A stretch of DNA of 6,305 nucleotides. It comes from Nitrospinota bacterium (GTDB lineage: Bacteria > Nitrospinota_A > JADGAW01). The stretch covers positions 1 through 6,305 of the forward strand of contig JADGAW010000129.1 of assembly GCA_015231815.1 (NCBI GenBank), read 5' to 3'. A model generated the notes under the pieces. It was given only the letters and a program-made list of their open reading frames with translations, was not told the origin of the DNA and searched no databases. Below, piece by piece: positions 1-5,657 of this stretch (positions are counted from its first letter, which is position 1; every line of letters begins with the position of its first letter). The position numbers and the translations under genes were made by a program.

Positions 1-66
1 TAAAAAGGAAATGAAACGAATTGTATCTAACGCTTTTTTACTTTGAGCAAAAATCGGTTCACGCAT
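1..66 (-). CDS. Possible 5' end of an unidentified minus-strand gene (partial)
   Basis: A reading frame opens with ATG at 66 and stays open to the left edge, giving 22 residues beginning MREPIFAQSKKALDTIRF. The frame has a stop in the spacer about 20 codons upstream, so the ATG is a plausible start. There is no clear Shine-Dalgarno site, but a TATAAA box lies about 6 bases before the ATG and could be the -10 of a near-leaderless promoter. The fragment is too short to assign to a family and could be chance. If real, the gene lies downstream of the CoA-transferase fusion gene in the same direction. Confidence 0.25.
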   Translation of the reverse strand, partial: MREPIFAQSKKALDTIRFISFL

Positions 67-162
67 AGTCCATTTATATTCACAGGAAAAGCTTCCAGAA
101 CAAATTAGCCCTGTTTACCAATCGACCCTTTTACTCATCTACCCATACACTCTTCAACCCAT

Positions 163-2016
163 TCACTCAGCATTAAAGAATATTTCAGATGCATATACTC
201 CTTCATCAGGAATCCAGCGAACATGACTGTTTAGTTTTTTCCTGAGTTCCAGCATTGGTACATTTTCCGGGATAATCTCAGAGTAAAATCCTGCTATCCC
301 TTTACTCTTAGCGTAATCCTGCAACTTTGTTAAAAGGTATTGGGCAATTCCCTTTCGTCTGAATTTTTCATGAACCACCACCGCAGTTTCTGCCATATTT
401 TTCACGGGGTTTAAGGTGTATCTGGCAACAGCAATGATTTTCTCGCCTTTTTCACGTTTGTCAAAGGCTGCTATGGCCATATTGGTTCCATAATCAACGC
501 AGCAAAGTTCTGCTGCCTCTTGACGGCTCATTTTTTTCTTCGAGGTGAAATGCCGATAGTAAATTGTTTCTGCTCCATGACTGTAGAAGAACTCCTGCAA
601 AGCCCGTTCATCAGTTGCCCGAAGAGGTCGAACAAGAGACTTTACTTCTCCGAAATGGAGTCTTGCTTCCAGTTCAACAGGGTAGGGGTTTGATGCCTGC
701 TGCCAGACTTTTTCATCTTCATAGACATAATGTTTTTTCTTTACAAAATTAAGTAAGTCTTGCCTGAAATCCGGGTGAGCAATATTAATCAGGGCGAGGG
801 CACGTTCCCGGATTGTTTTTCCGTGAAGGTAAGCAACTCCGTATTCGGTAACAATATAATGAACATCACCCCGACTGGTAACAACTCCGGCTCCTTCGTC
901 AAGGCTGGCAACGATGCGGCTGATTGTACCTTGTTTCGCTGTACTGGGGAAGGCAATAATTGGTTTTCCACCCTTGCTGAGGGCAGCACCACGGATAAAA
1001 TCCACCTGACCTCCTATGCCACTGTAGAATTTATAGCCCATGCTATCGGCACAAACCTGTCCTGTGAGATCAACCTGTAAAGCAGAATTAATTGCCACGA
1101 CATTATCGTTTCGGGCAATAATTCTCGGGTCATTTACATAATCTGAGGGGTAAAAAACCACACTGGGATTATCGTCAATGTAATTAAAAAGTTTTTGAGT
1201 TCCCATAACAAAACTTGTTAAGGTTTTTCCCGGATGTACATTTTTATGCTTATTGGTGATGTTACCGTTTTCCAAAAGTGCCAGCATATCGTCGGTGAAC
1301 ATCTCAGTGTGTACGCCAAGATCTCTTTTATCAGTTAAGGCTCGAAGTACTGCTGCAGGAATTGCCCCGATTCCTGCCTGAAGACAACTTCCGTTTTCAA
1401 TAAGCCGAGCAATGAACCCTCCAATTCTCTCGGCTATTTCGTCTGGTTGCTCAATGGGAAGTTCTAATAGAGGAAAATCTGATTCAACACAACAATGAAT
1501 ATCGTTTAAATGTATAACACTGTCGCCAAAGGTTCTGGGAACCTTTGGGTTAATTTCCGCAATAACAATTTCAGCTTTTTGATATGCTGCTTTTTGAATG
1601 TCAACGTTCATACCCATACTGCAATAACCATGCTTATCGGGAGGAGAGAGCTGGAGTAGGGCGACATCTACGGGTCTTTGTCCTGATGTAATGAGAAAAG
1701 GAATTTCACTGAGAAAAATAGGGGTGTAATCAGCCCGTCCTTCACTCACTGCTTTTCTTACGTTAGGACCAATAAAAAAGGCGTTATGGCGAAAGTTCTC
1801 CATAAAGTTGTTGTTGACATAGTCGGCAATACCCAGAGTAAGGAGGTGCACAATCTCGATGTCATCAAGGTTTTCCGCTTCATCGCAAAGGGCTTTTACC
1901 AATAGTTGTGGCTCCGAACAACCGGTTCCAACAAATACCCGCCTTCCGGATTTAATGTTCTTTATTGCCTTCTTAGGAGTAACAACCTTGCTCTTGTATA
2001 GTTTTTGTATATCCAT
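163..2016 (-). CDS. Acetyl-CoA hydrolase / 4-hydroxybutyrate CoA-transferase family protein fused to a C-terminal GNAT acetyltransferase domain
   Basis: This 617-residue protein has two parts. Residues about 1-455 match the family I CoA-transferase fold of acetyl-CoA hydrolases and 4-hydroxybutyrate CoA-transferases, which move CoA between acyl groups through a glutamyl-CoA thioester. Visible motifs are QLSPPDKHGYCSMG (122-135), GIGAIP (215-220), GVHTEMF (234-240) with the likely catalytic Glu238, and GIGGQVDFIRGA (333-344). Residues about 461-613 form a GNAT domain with the acetyl-CoA loop R-x-x-G-x-A at 553-558 (RRKGIA) after the strand ETAVVV. Stand-alone enzymes of the first family are about 430-440 residues, so the tail is a full extra domain. 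The fusion architecture is known in anaerobic bacteria. The acyl substrate cannot be told from sequence, and the GNAT domain may modify the enzyme itself or another protein. The ATG at 2016 lacks a clear Shine-Dalgarno site. The gene stands alone, divergent from the small-protein unit. It is probably cytoplasmic, as no signal peptide or membrane segment is seen. Confidence 0.93.
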   Translation of the reverse strand: MDIQKLYKSKVVTPKKAIKNIKSGRRVFVGTGCSEPQLLVKALCDEAENLDDIEIVHLLTLGIADYVNNNFMENFRHNAFFIGPNVRKAVSEGRADYTPIFLSEIPFLITSGQRPVDVALLQLSPPDKHGYCSMGMNVDIQKAAYQKAEIVIAEINPKVPRTFGDSVIHLNDIHCCVESDFPLLELPIEQPDEIAERIGGFIARLIENGSCLQAGIGAIPAAVLRALTDKRDLGVHTEMFTDDMLALLENGNITNKHKNVHPGKTLTSFVMGTQKLFNYIDDNPSVVFYPSDYVNDPRIIARNDNVVAINSALQVDLTGQVCADSMGYKFYSGIGGQVDFIRGAALSKGGKPIIAFPSTAKQGTISRIVASLDEGAGVVTSRGDVHYIVTEYGVAYLHGKTIRERALALINIAHPDFRQDLLNFVKKKHYVYEDEKVWQQASNPYPVELEARLHFGEVKSLVRPLRATDERALQEFFYSHGAETIYYRHFTSKKKMSRQEAAELCCVDYGTNMAIAAFDKREKGEKIIAVARYTLNPVKNMAETAVVVHEKFRRKGIAQYLLTKLQDYAKSKGIAGFYSEIIPENVPMLELRKKLNSHVRWIPDEGVYASEIFFNAE

Positions 2017-2068
2017 GTGTTTGTATGTAATTGAATTGGTTTTTAATTATTTTAAGTGATAAAAAGAA

Positions 2069-2093
2069 AAAATTAACAAAGTTACTTAATTTT
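2069..2093. promoter_or_regulatory. Inverted repeat in the divergent spacer (candidate operator)
   Basis: AAAATTAA at 2069-2076 and TTAATTTT at 2086-2093 form a perfect 8-bp inverted repeat around a 9-base centre. The repeat lies in the 135-bp spacer between the divergent CoA-transferase gene and the small-protein genes. A possible -35 element for the CoA-transferase gene, TTGTTA on the minus strand (2079-2074), overlaps it, with TAAAAT about 19 bases further on as a weak -10. A second, 10-bp AT palindrome (TTAATATTAA) is at 2103-2112. The whole spacer is very AT-rich, so short palindromes may arise by chance. The operator role is inference. Confidence 0.25.
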
Positions 2094-2151
2094 AACTAAT
2101 TCTTAATATTAAAATAATGATGTATGCTCTCACTATCAGAAGTAAAAAAAT

Positions 2152-2339
2152 ATGGGTAAGAAAAAGTATATAAAACAAATAAAAAGTTTTGAACGTTTAA
2201 TTTCAGAACATGAAGAGAAGATAGATTTTGAATAATCCAAAATTCTTCGAATGAAAAACTTATAATATATTGGCTAAAAGAAATAAAGAAATTTAAAAAT
2301 GAAATCATTAAATCTGAGGTAAGGCTAACAAGGAGGTAG
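2152..2339 (+). pseudogene. Small helical/coiled-coil protein gene interrupted by a single-base frameshift
   Basis: ATG at 2152 opens MGKKKYIKQIKSFERLIS and continues to residue 27, where TAA (2233-2235) stops it. A second frame, offset by -1, runs from 2232 to TAG at 2337-2339. It encodes a lysine-rich helix containing LIIYWLKEIKKFKNEI and ending VRLTRR. The second segment has no ATG, GTG or TTG, so it cannot start on its own. One extra base near 2229-2235, for example GAA to GAAA, would join both into a continuous protein of about 62 residues. The joined protein would have two helices: basic with an EHEEKI end, then a YWxKEI-type helix. From memory it resembles widespread small uncharacterised proteins with a HxEKI ... 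LIxYWxKEIxxFxxxI pattern. That similarity is recollection, not a search. A weak AGAAG precedes the start. The frameshift could be a true mutation or an assembly error in an A/T-rich run. Confidence 0.6.
2330..2337 (+). promoter_or_regulatory. Strong Shine-Dalgarno site for the 71-residue gene, embedded in the upstream reading frame
   Basis: AAGGAGGT lies 4-5 bases before the ATG at 2342. The same bases encode the final Arg-Arg codons and part of the stop of the interrupted upstream frame, which ends at 2339, two bases before the ATG. This arrangement is typical of translational coupling within an operon and supports both small genes being co-transcribed. Confidence 0.8.
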
Positions 2340-2341
2340 CA

Positions 2342-2557
2342 ATGGCAACAACGACAGAAATACAATTAGATGTAACCCTCAAGGTTTTATTAAATGAACT
2401 AAAGGAAGAGTGTTCAAGATGTTCCCGGTTAATAGAAAAGATACAGGAAAAAAACCTTTCAGGTGAAGAGGTGGAAGAATTGTTGGGGGAATTAACTGCT
2501 TCAGTAACACATTTATCCTCACAATCTGAAAGTATTAAAGTTGAGATAGAAGAATAA
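2342..2557 (+). CDS. Small acidic helical (coiled-coil-like) protein, unknown function
   Basis: This 71-residue protein has a near-consensus ribosome binding site five bases before its ATG, which is the main reason to call it a real gene. The sequence is rich in Glu, Leu, Ser and Thr. It reads as two amphipathic helices, roughly residues 8-36 and 41-70, separated by a NLSGEE turn (38-43), which suggests a helical hairpin or short coiled coil. A Cys-x-x-Cys pair sits at residues 24 and 27 (ECSRC); two cysteines alone do not establish metal binding. There is no signal peptide or membrane segment, so it is probably cytoplasmic. It follows the interrupted small gene by two bases and is probably co-expressed with it. 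It converges on the sirtuin gene with only 12 bases between stop codons. I do not recognise the family. Confidence 0.72.
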   Translation: MATTTEIQLDVTLKVLLNELKEECSRCSRLIEKIQEKNLSGEEVEELLGELTASVTHLSSQSESIKVEIEE

Positions 2558-2569
2558 GAGGTTAATACG

Positions 2570-3397
2570 TTAGGATTCATTATCAAGTTCTTTCAACGTT
2601 GCTTCTGCTCCTGCTGCTATTGAAAGGTTGTTGATGTATATATGGGGTTCCCTGAGATTTATTCTCACAACCTTTCCTTTGAACTCCTCAGAAATAACTT
2701 CCGATTGATGCCTGACCGTTGGAACGGTCGTTCCGGCTCCGCATTCAACAACAACAATATCACCTTCTTCCAAAGTCGAAAGCCACTCCTGGTATCGTGT
2801 TGATTGAATTTTTTCCCGTGAATTGTCCCACCCCCAATCACCAAACATCAGAATATTAGGGCGAGCCAATCCTTCACAGGAAGGGCAGGTGGGTAATGGT
2901 TGCAGAGCTAACATTGTGTCTTCATTAACGTTAATTTCGCAGTTTTCAGCATTGAAAATTTCCTGACCACATTCATTAACGCACTGAAAATGATGAATTG
3001 AACCATGACATTCATAAATGCTATCATCTGAAAAACCGGCTTTCTGAAAATGTCCATCAACATTTGAGGTAAAAACAAAATAGCCTTTTGATGCCTGCTT
3101 TCCCCATTTAAGAAGAATATCAAAGCCTGAATGAGGCTTCGTTTCACGGTAAAGGTTGAGCCGGTGTCCATAAAATCCCCAGGCAAATTCCGGGTTACGT
3201 TGAAACCACTCAGGGTTTGCCATTTCAATAAAACCAAGACCTTTTTTTGCGTAAGGAGGGTAGGCTTTCCAGAACCCTTCATTTCCCCGGAAGTCAGGTA
3301 ATCCTGAATCGACTCCCATACCAGCTCCGGCTGTAAAGAGAAACGCCTTTGCATTTTTAATTAATTCTTTTGCTTCTTCAATAACCATATGACTCAC
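2570..3397 (-). CDS. Sir2-family NAD-dependent protein deacylase (sirtuin)
   Basis: This protein of up to 275 residues carries the sirtuin core. The NAD-binding motif is GAGMGVDSGLPDFRG (24-38) and SNVDGHFQKAGF (111-122) matches the usual TQNxDxLHxxAG. ECHGS (129-133) supplies the catalytic His131. Four zinc cysteines appear as C139/C143 and C171/C174, followed by RPNILMFGDW (179-188) and ECGAGTTVPT (218-227). Sirtuins remove acetyl or longer acyl groups from lysines, consuming NAD and releasing nicotinamide and O-acyl-ADP-ribose. This copy is of the GAGMG type seen in many bacteria, with Gly where classic sirtuins have Ser. The long loop between the cysteine pairs (144-170) is acidic. Two starts are possible: GTG at 3397 (GGGGGA six bases upstream) or ATG at 3388, preceded by AAGGTGAG at a good distance. 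The ATG may be the true start, shortening the protein by three residues. The gene lies 24 bp after the membrane protein gene, probably on the same transcript. Confidence 0.93.
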   Translation of the reverse strand: MSHMVIEEAKELIKNAKAFLFTAGAGMGVDSGLPDFRGNEGFWKAYPPYAKKGLGFIEMANPEWFQRNPEFAWGFYGHRLNLYRETKPHSGFDILLKWGKQASKGYFVFTSNVDGHFQKAGFSDDSIYECHGSIHHFQCVNECGQEIFNAENCEINVNEDTMLALQPLPTCPSCEGLARPNILMFGDWGWDNSREKIQSTRYQEWLSTLEEGDIVVVECGAGTTVPTVRHQSEVISEEFKGKVVRINLREPHIYINNLSIAAGAEATLKELDNES

Positions 3398-3421
3398 CTT
3401 AAATCCCCCGATATAAAAACA

Positions 3422-4009
3422 TTACTGTTTCTTCTTCTTATCCTGAAGGAGTGGAATAAATATTTTCGCATCTTTTGTAATCATTCCAAAAACCTGATCA
3501 TTTGCCATAGAAACCAAGGTAATATGGTTTCCTTTCTTTATGAATTTATAGAGTTCTGTTGTTGCCATTACTTCTTTTTCACCAATTTTATCCGGTAAAT
3601 TTCCTGCTTTTCCTTCTGGAAGGATTTCAAATGCCTCTTCAACCTTAATTTTAACTTTAGGTATGTCATAACGTCCGGAGAGTTCCTTGCTTTCAACCGT
3701 TCCTGATATAACATAAGGGTTGCCAAAGTTTTTGGCAAGAATAGGCGTGAAAATGACCCCTGCAACAATCAGCGGAGATAAAATAATAAGAATTTTAAGG
3801 GGTGTCAAGGGGTTATGAACGTAAAGAGGCTTGTCGTCTGTACTGTTCGCATCATCCTTAACCTTCTTCTTCATGAAAAATAAGATGAAAAGCGATAAAA
3901 AACTAAAGAATATAAACAATTTTATGACTTTTGCCTTGGCACTTCCATGGTAGCCATCAATAAGAGGTAAGCTTGCCTGATAAATTCCTGCCCAATCGAT
4001 TTCCTGCAT
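3422..4009 (-). CDS. Two-TM membrane protein with a basic-tailed C-terminal soluble domain, unknown function
   Basis: This 195-residue protein starts at ATG 4009, five bases after GAGGAG, a strong ribosome binding site. Two hydrophobic helices are clear: residues 29-46 (rich in Phe/Leu, followed by KKKVK) and 71-92. A polar, charged linker of about 23 residues joins them (47-70). By the positive-inside rule the KKK-containing linker is probably cytoplasmic, so the N-terminus and the C-terminal domain (about 95-185) would face outside or the periplasm; this is inference. The C-terminal domain alternates beta-like stretches (YVISGTVES, VKIKVEEAF, HITLVSMA, VFGMI) and could be a small beta-barrel. 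The protein ends in KKKKQ. I do not recognise the family. It is 24 bp upstream of the sirtuin gene and 135 bp downstream of sfsA. Confidence 0.8.
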   Translation of the reverse strand: MQEIDWAGIYQASLPLIDGYHGSAKAKVIKLFIFFSFLSLFILFFMKKKVKDDANSTDDKPLYVHNPLTPLKILIILSPLIVAGVIFTPILAKNFGNPYVISGTVESKELSGRYDIPKVKIKVEEAFEILPEGKAGNLPDKIGEKEVMATTELYKFIKKGNHITLVSMANDQVFGMITKDAKIFIPLLQDKKKKQ

Positions 4010-4038
4010 AGGTACTCCTCATATTTAAGTAGTTTAAA

Positions 4039-4100
4039 GGTTAAAAGTTAGAAGGTTTAATCTTTGAATATTTTTAACCCTCAAGACCTTTCAACTTTAC
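4039..4100. repeat. Imperfect inverted repeats in the sfsA/membrane-protein spacer
   Basis: In the 135-bp spacer between two minus-strand genes, GGTTAAAA (4039-4046) pairs perfectly with TTTTAACC (4072-4079) across 25 bases. An overlapping imperfect pair, AAAAGTTAGAAGGT (about 4043-4056) with ACCTTTCAACTTT (about 4086-4098), can form a competing stem. The left arm also carries a short tandem echo of AAGGTT. The element could be a weak terminator after sfsA, an attenuator-like leader for the membrane protein, or a degenerate repeat. It lacks a GC-rich stem followed by a T-run, so a classical terminator is unlikely. Confidence 0.3.
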
Positions 4101-4144
4101 TTCTCTTTATGCCTTTGATGTCTTTATTTAATGTACAATTTATT

Positions 4145-4849
4145 TCATTTTTCCCATATGATGGGGATTTCAGAACAAAACTGAACGCTGTTTCTGTCAA
4201 AAAGAAGTTTAAAGACGCAAAATTTTACACCATTTTGCTGTGCTTCTATCGCTGAACGATAAAACTCAGGGTCTTTTTCTCCATGAAAAGAAAAATTTTC
4301 CGCATCATTTCGCATTACAATAAATGAAACGATACAATTATATCCGTTTTGTGCCAATTGGGAAAGTGACCTTAAATGACTTGAACCTCTGGAAGTTGGA
4401 GCATCAGGAAAAAGTGCACAATTATTTTCGACAAGATTGACCGATTTAACCTCAACAACAGTTTGCATTTTTTCCGTAGCAATCAGGAAGTCAAACTTAT
4501 GGTTCTCATAAGCCCATTCATTTTTAATGGTTAGCTTGTTCGTTGGGAAAAGATTGCTCAGTCCTTTTTCCACAATTTTTCTGAAATAACTGTTTGCTTT
4601 AGCTGCATAAATATCAATAAGAACATTATTATGAGAAACCATCCTCAGGGTAAATTTGGTTTTTCGTTTTTGATCATTATGTCGTTCAAGAAAAACTGTC
4701 GCTCCGTTAAAAAGTAACTCTTGCATTCTTCCCGTTGACGGAAGATGTGCTTCATGGTTTTCGCCTTGATACTCAATGATTGCTATAAAGCGGTTTTTTC
4801 TTTTGATAAAAATTGCTTCAATAAGAGGGGGAAGGGTAGCTATGAGCAT
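4145..4849 (-). CDS. sfsA: SfsA family protein (sugar fermentation stimulation protein homologue)
   Basis: The 234-residue length is the usual size for SfsA. Conserved blocks in order are KRKNRFIA (16-23), HLPSTGRMQELL (35-46), a RKT block with KFTL (62-68), HKFDF (117-121), VVEVKSVNL (131-139), FPDAPTSRGSSHLR (147-160), and a C-terminal DPEFYRSAIEAQQNGV (193-208). The D-F ... E-V-K arrangement (Asp120, Glu133, Lys135) fits the PD-(D/E)XK nuclease-like fold to which this family has been assigned. The E. coli protein was named for its effect on maltose fermentation genes and binds DNA, but its biochemical role is still unclear, so the name should not be read as a sugar enzyme. No Shine-Dalgarno site precedes the ATG at 4849. 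The family's usual N-terminal spacing to the K-R-x-N-R-F block supports that start. Confidence 0.92.
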   Translation of the reverse strand: MLIATLPPLIEAIFIKRKNRFIAIIEYQGENHEAHLPSTGRMQELLFNGATVFLERHNDQKRKTKFTLRMVSHNNVLIDIYAAKANSYFRKIVEKGLSNLFPTNKLTIKNEWAYENHKFDFLIATEKMQTVVEVKSVNLVENNCALFPDAPTSRGSSHLRSLSQLAQNGYNCIVSFIVMRNDAENFSFHGEKDPEFYRSAIEAQQNGVKFCVFKLLFDRNSVQFCSEIPIIWEK

Positions 4850-4853
4850 GGAT

Positions 4854-4905
4854 TTTTATTGAATTCAGCCTGATTCTGTCAATTGGTTAACATAATATAT
4901 ATTAT
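4854..4905 (-). promoter_or_regulatory. Candidate promoter region of sfsA
   Basis: On the minus strand a perfect TTGACA lies at 4882-4877. A weak -10 (AATAAA, 4860-4855) follows after 16 bases and would start transcription at or within a few bases of the sfsA ATG. That would give a leaderless message, consistent with the absent Shine-Dalgarno site. Just upstream is a perfect 14-bp AT palindrome, 4892-4905 (ATAATATATATTAT), which could be an operator or an alternative -10 (TATTAT) for a start giving a short leader. The -35 match is good, but the -10 is poor. Confidence 0.35.
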
Positions 4906-4925
4906 CGGAAAACTGCAAAAAGAGG

Positions 4926-5657
4926 CTAATTGCCGTTAACCAATCGAAGGGCGTTTATATCTGGTAACCCCTTTTCGGCAAGAATTTTTGAGGCAGTGAG
5001 CTTAATATCATATTTAACCCGATGAAAAGTCAGAGAATCATCGTTAACAATTAGATAGGCTGACTGGGTATTTTCATCTCTTGGCTGACCAACACTTCCC
5101 GGGTTAACAATCAGGACTTTATTTTTATAGAGCTTTAAGTTAATTTCCTCGTTCGTGAAAAACCCTTTTTCTTTTTCAACAAAATAGCCCTGTCTGTGGG
5201 TATGTCCTATAAAACAGATTTTTACTCCGTGAGCTCTTAAATAATTAAAGGTGTCTTCAGTCTGGTAATAATGAGTTAAGTATTGGTGGTTTGATTTGAA
5301 ATCACCATGGGAAAATAGCATGAATTTAGTGATTTTCTTTCTCTGAAACGCTTTTATTGCAGATAGATAGTCTTTTTTTTCTTTCTTCAGCCTCTCAAGA
5401 GTCCAAAGGACAGATTTTTGGGCGTTTTGGTTGAAATAATCCATTGTGTCTGGATTAAAGAGCCCCTCATCATGGTTTCCCAATATATTAAGTTTGAATT
5501 TTTCCGATATTTCCAGGCATTCAACTGGATTTGCTCCATAACCAACCACATCGCCAAGACTAATGATTGCTTTAACATTTTTCTTGTCGAGGTCTTCAAG
5601 GACTGCTTCAAGAGCTTCAATATTGGAATGGATATCAGATAAAACAGCAAATTTCAT
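4926..5657 (-). CDS. Calcineurin-like metallophosphoesterase
   Basis: This 243-residue protein shows the full two-metal phosphoesterase signature: DIHSN with Asp8 and His10, GDVVGYG with Asp36, GNHDEG with Asn61/His62/Asp63, FSHGD with His117, and GHTHRQG with His152 and His154. The typical NPGSVGQPRD block follows at 185-194. The GDVVGYGxxPxEC pattern and the short C-terminal LPxxxALRLVNG tail match the bacterial group of about 240 residues annotated simply as metallophosphoesterase, distantly related to YfcE and ApaH-type enzymes. The substrate (phosphodiester, nucleotide or phosphoprotein) cannot be predicted. It has no signal peptide and is probably cytoplasmic. Its ATG overlaps the tlyA stop in an ATGA (5654-5657), and no Shine-Dalgarno site is seen, so translation probably depends on ribosomes finishing tlyA. 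Confidence 0.92.
   Translation of the reverse strand: MKFAVLSDIHSNIEALEAVLEDLDKKNVKAIISLGDVVGYGANPVECLEISEKFKLNILGNHDEGLFNPDTMDYFNQNAQKSVLWTLERLKKEKKDYLSAIKAFQRKKITKFMLFSHGDFKSNHQYLTHYYQTEDTFNYLRAHGVKICFIGHTHRQGYFVEKEKGFFTNEEINLKLYKNKVLIVNPGSVGQPRDENTQSAYLIVNDDSLTFHRVKYDIKLTASKILAEKGLPDINALRLVNGN

Noticed and set aside
11..46. Plus-strand ATG opening MKRIVSNAFLL before TGA, with the frame open beyond the stop to about 230
   Set aside because: It has only 11 codons before a stop, with an AAGGAA too close to the ATG. The extension past TGA runs antisense into the GNAT domain, and there is no sign of selenocysteine coding.
84..95. GGAAAAGCTTCC near-palindrome as a terminator of the CoA-transferase gene
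   Set aside because: The stem is only 4 bp, with no T-run following on the minus strand.
760..1080. Plus-strand open frame of 106 codons
   Set aside because: It lies wholly antisense inside the well-supported CoA-transferase domain, and its translation resembles no family.
2222..2236. Programmed -1 ribosomal frameshift in the small gene
   Set aside because: There is no standard slippery heptamer. A slip at TTT brings TGA into the A site, and GAA cannot re-pair well in the -1 frame. A lost base is the simpler explanation.
2555..2575. Bidirectional terminator between the convergent genes
   Set aside because: Only 12 bases separate the stops, and no GC-rich hairpin or T-run is visible in or around the gap.
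2308..2586. Minus-strand open frame of 92 codons opposite the 71-residue gene
   Set aside because: The plus-strand frame has a strong Shine-Dalgarno site and a coherent helical product. The antisense frame has neither and would overlap the sirtuin end.
2908..3354. Minus-strand open frame of 148 codons
   Set aside because: It is an alternative frame inside the sirtuin gene, whose own frame carries all catalytic motifs.
4064..4255. Plus-strand open frame of 63 codons
   Set aside because: It begins in an AT-rich spacer, runs antisense into the sfsA C-terminus and lacks a ribosome binding site.
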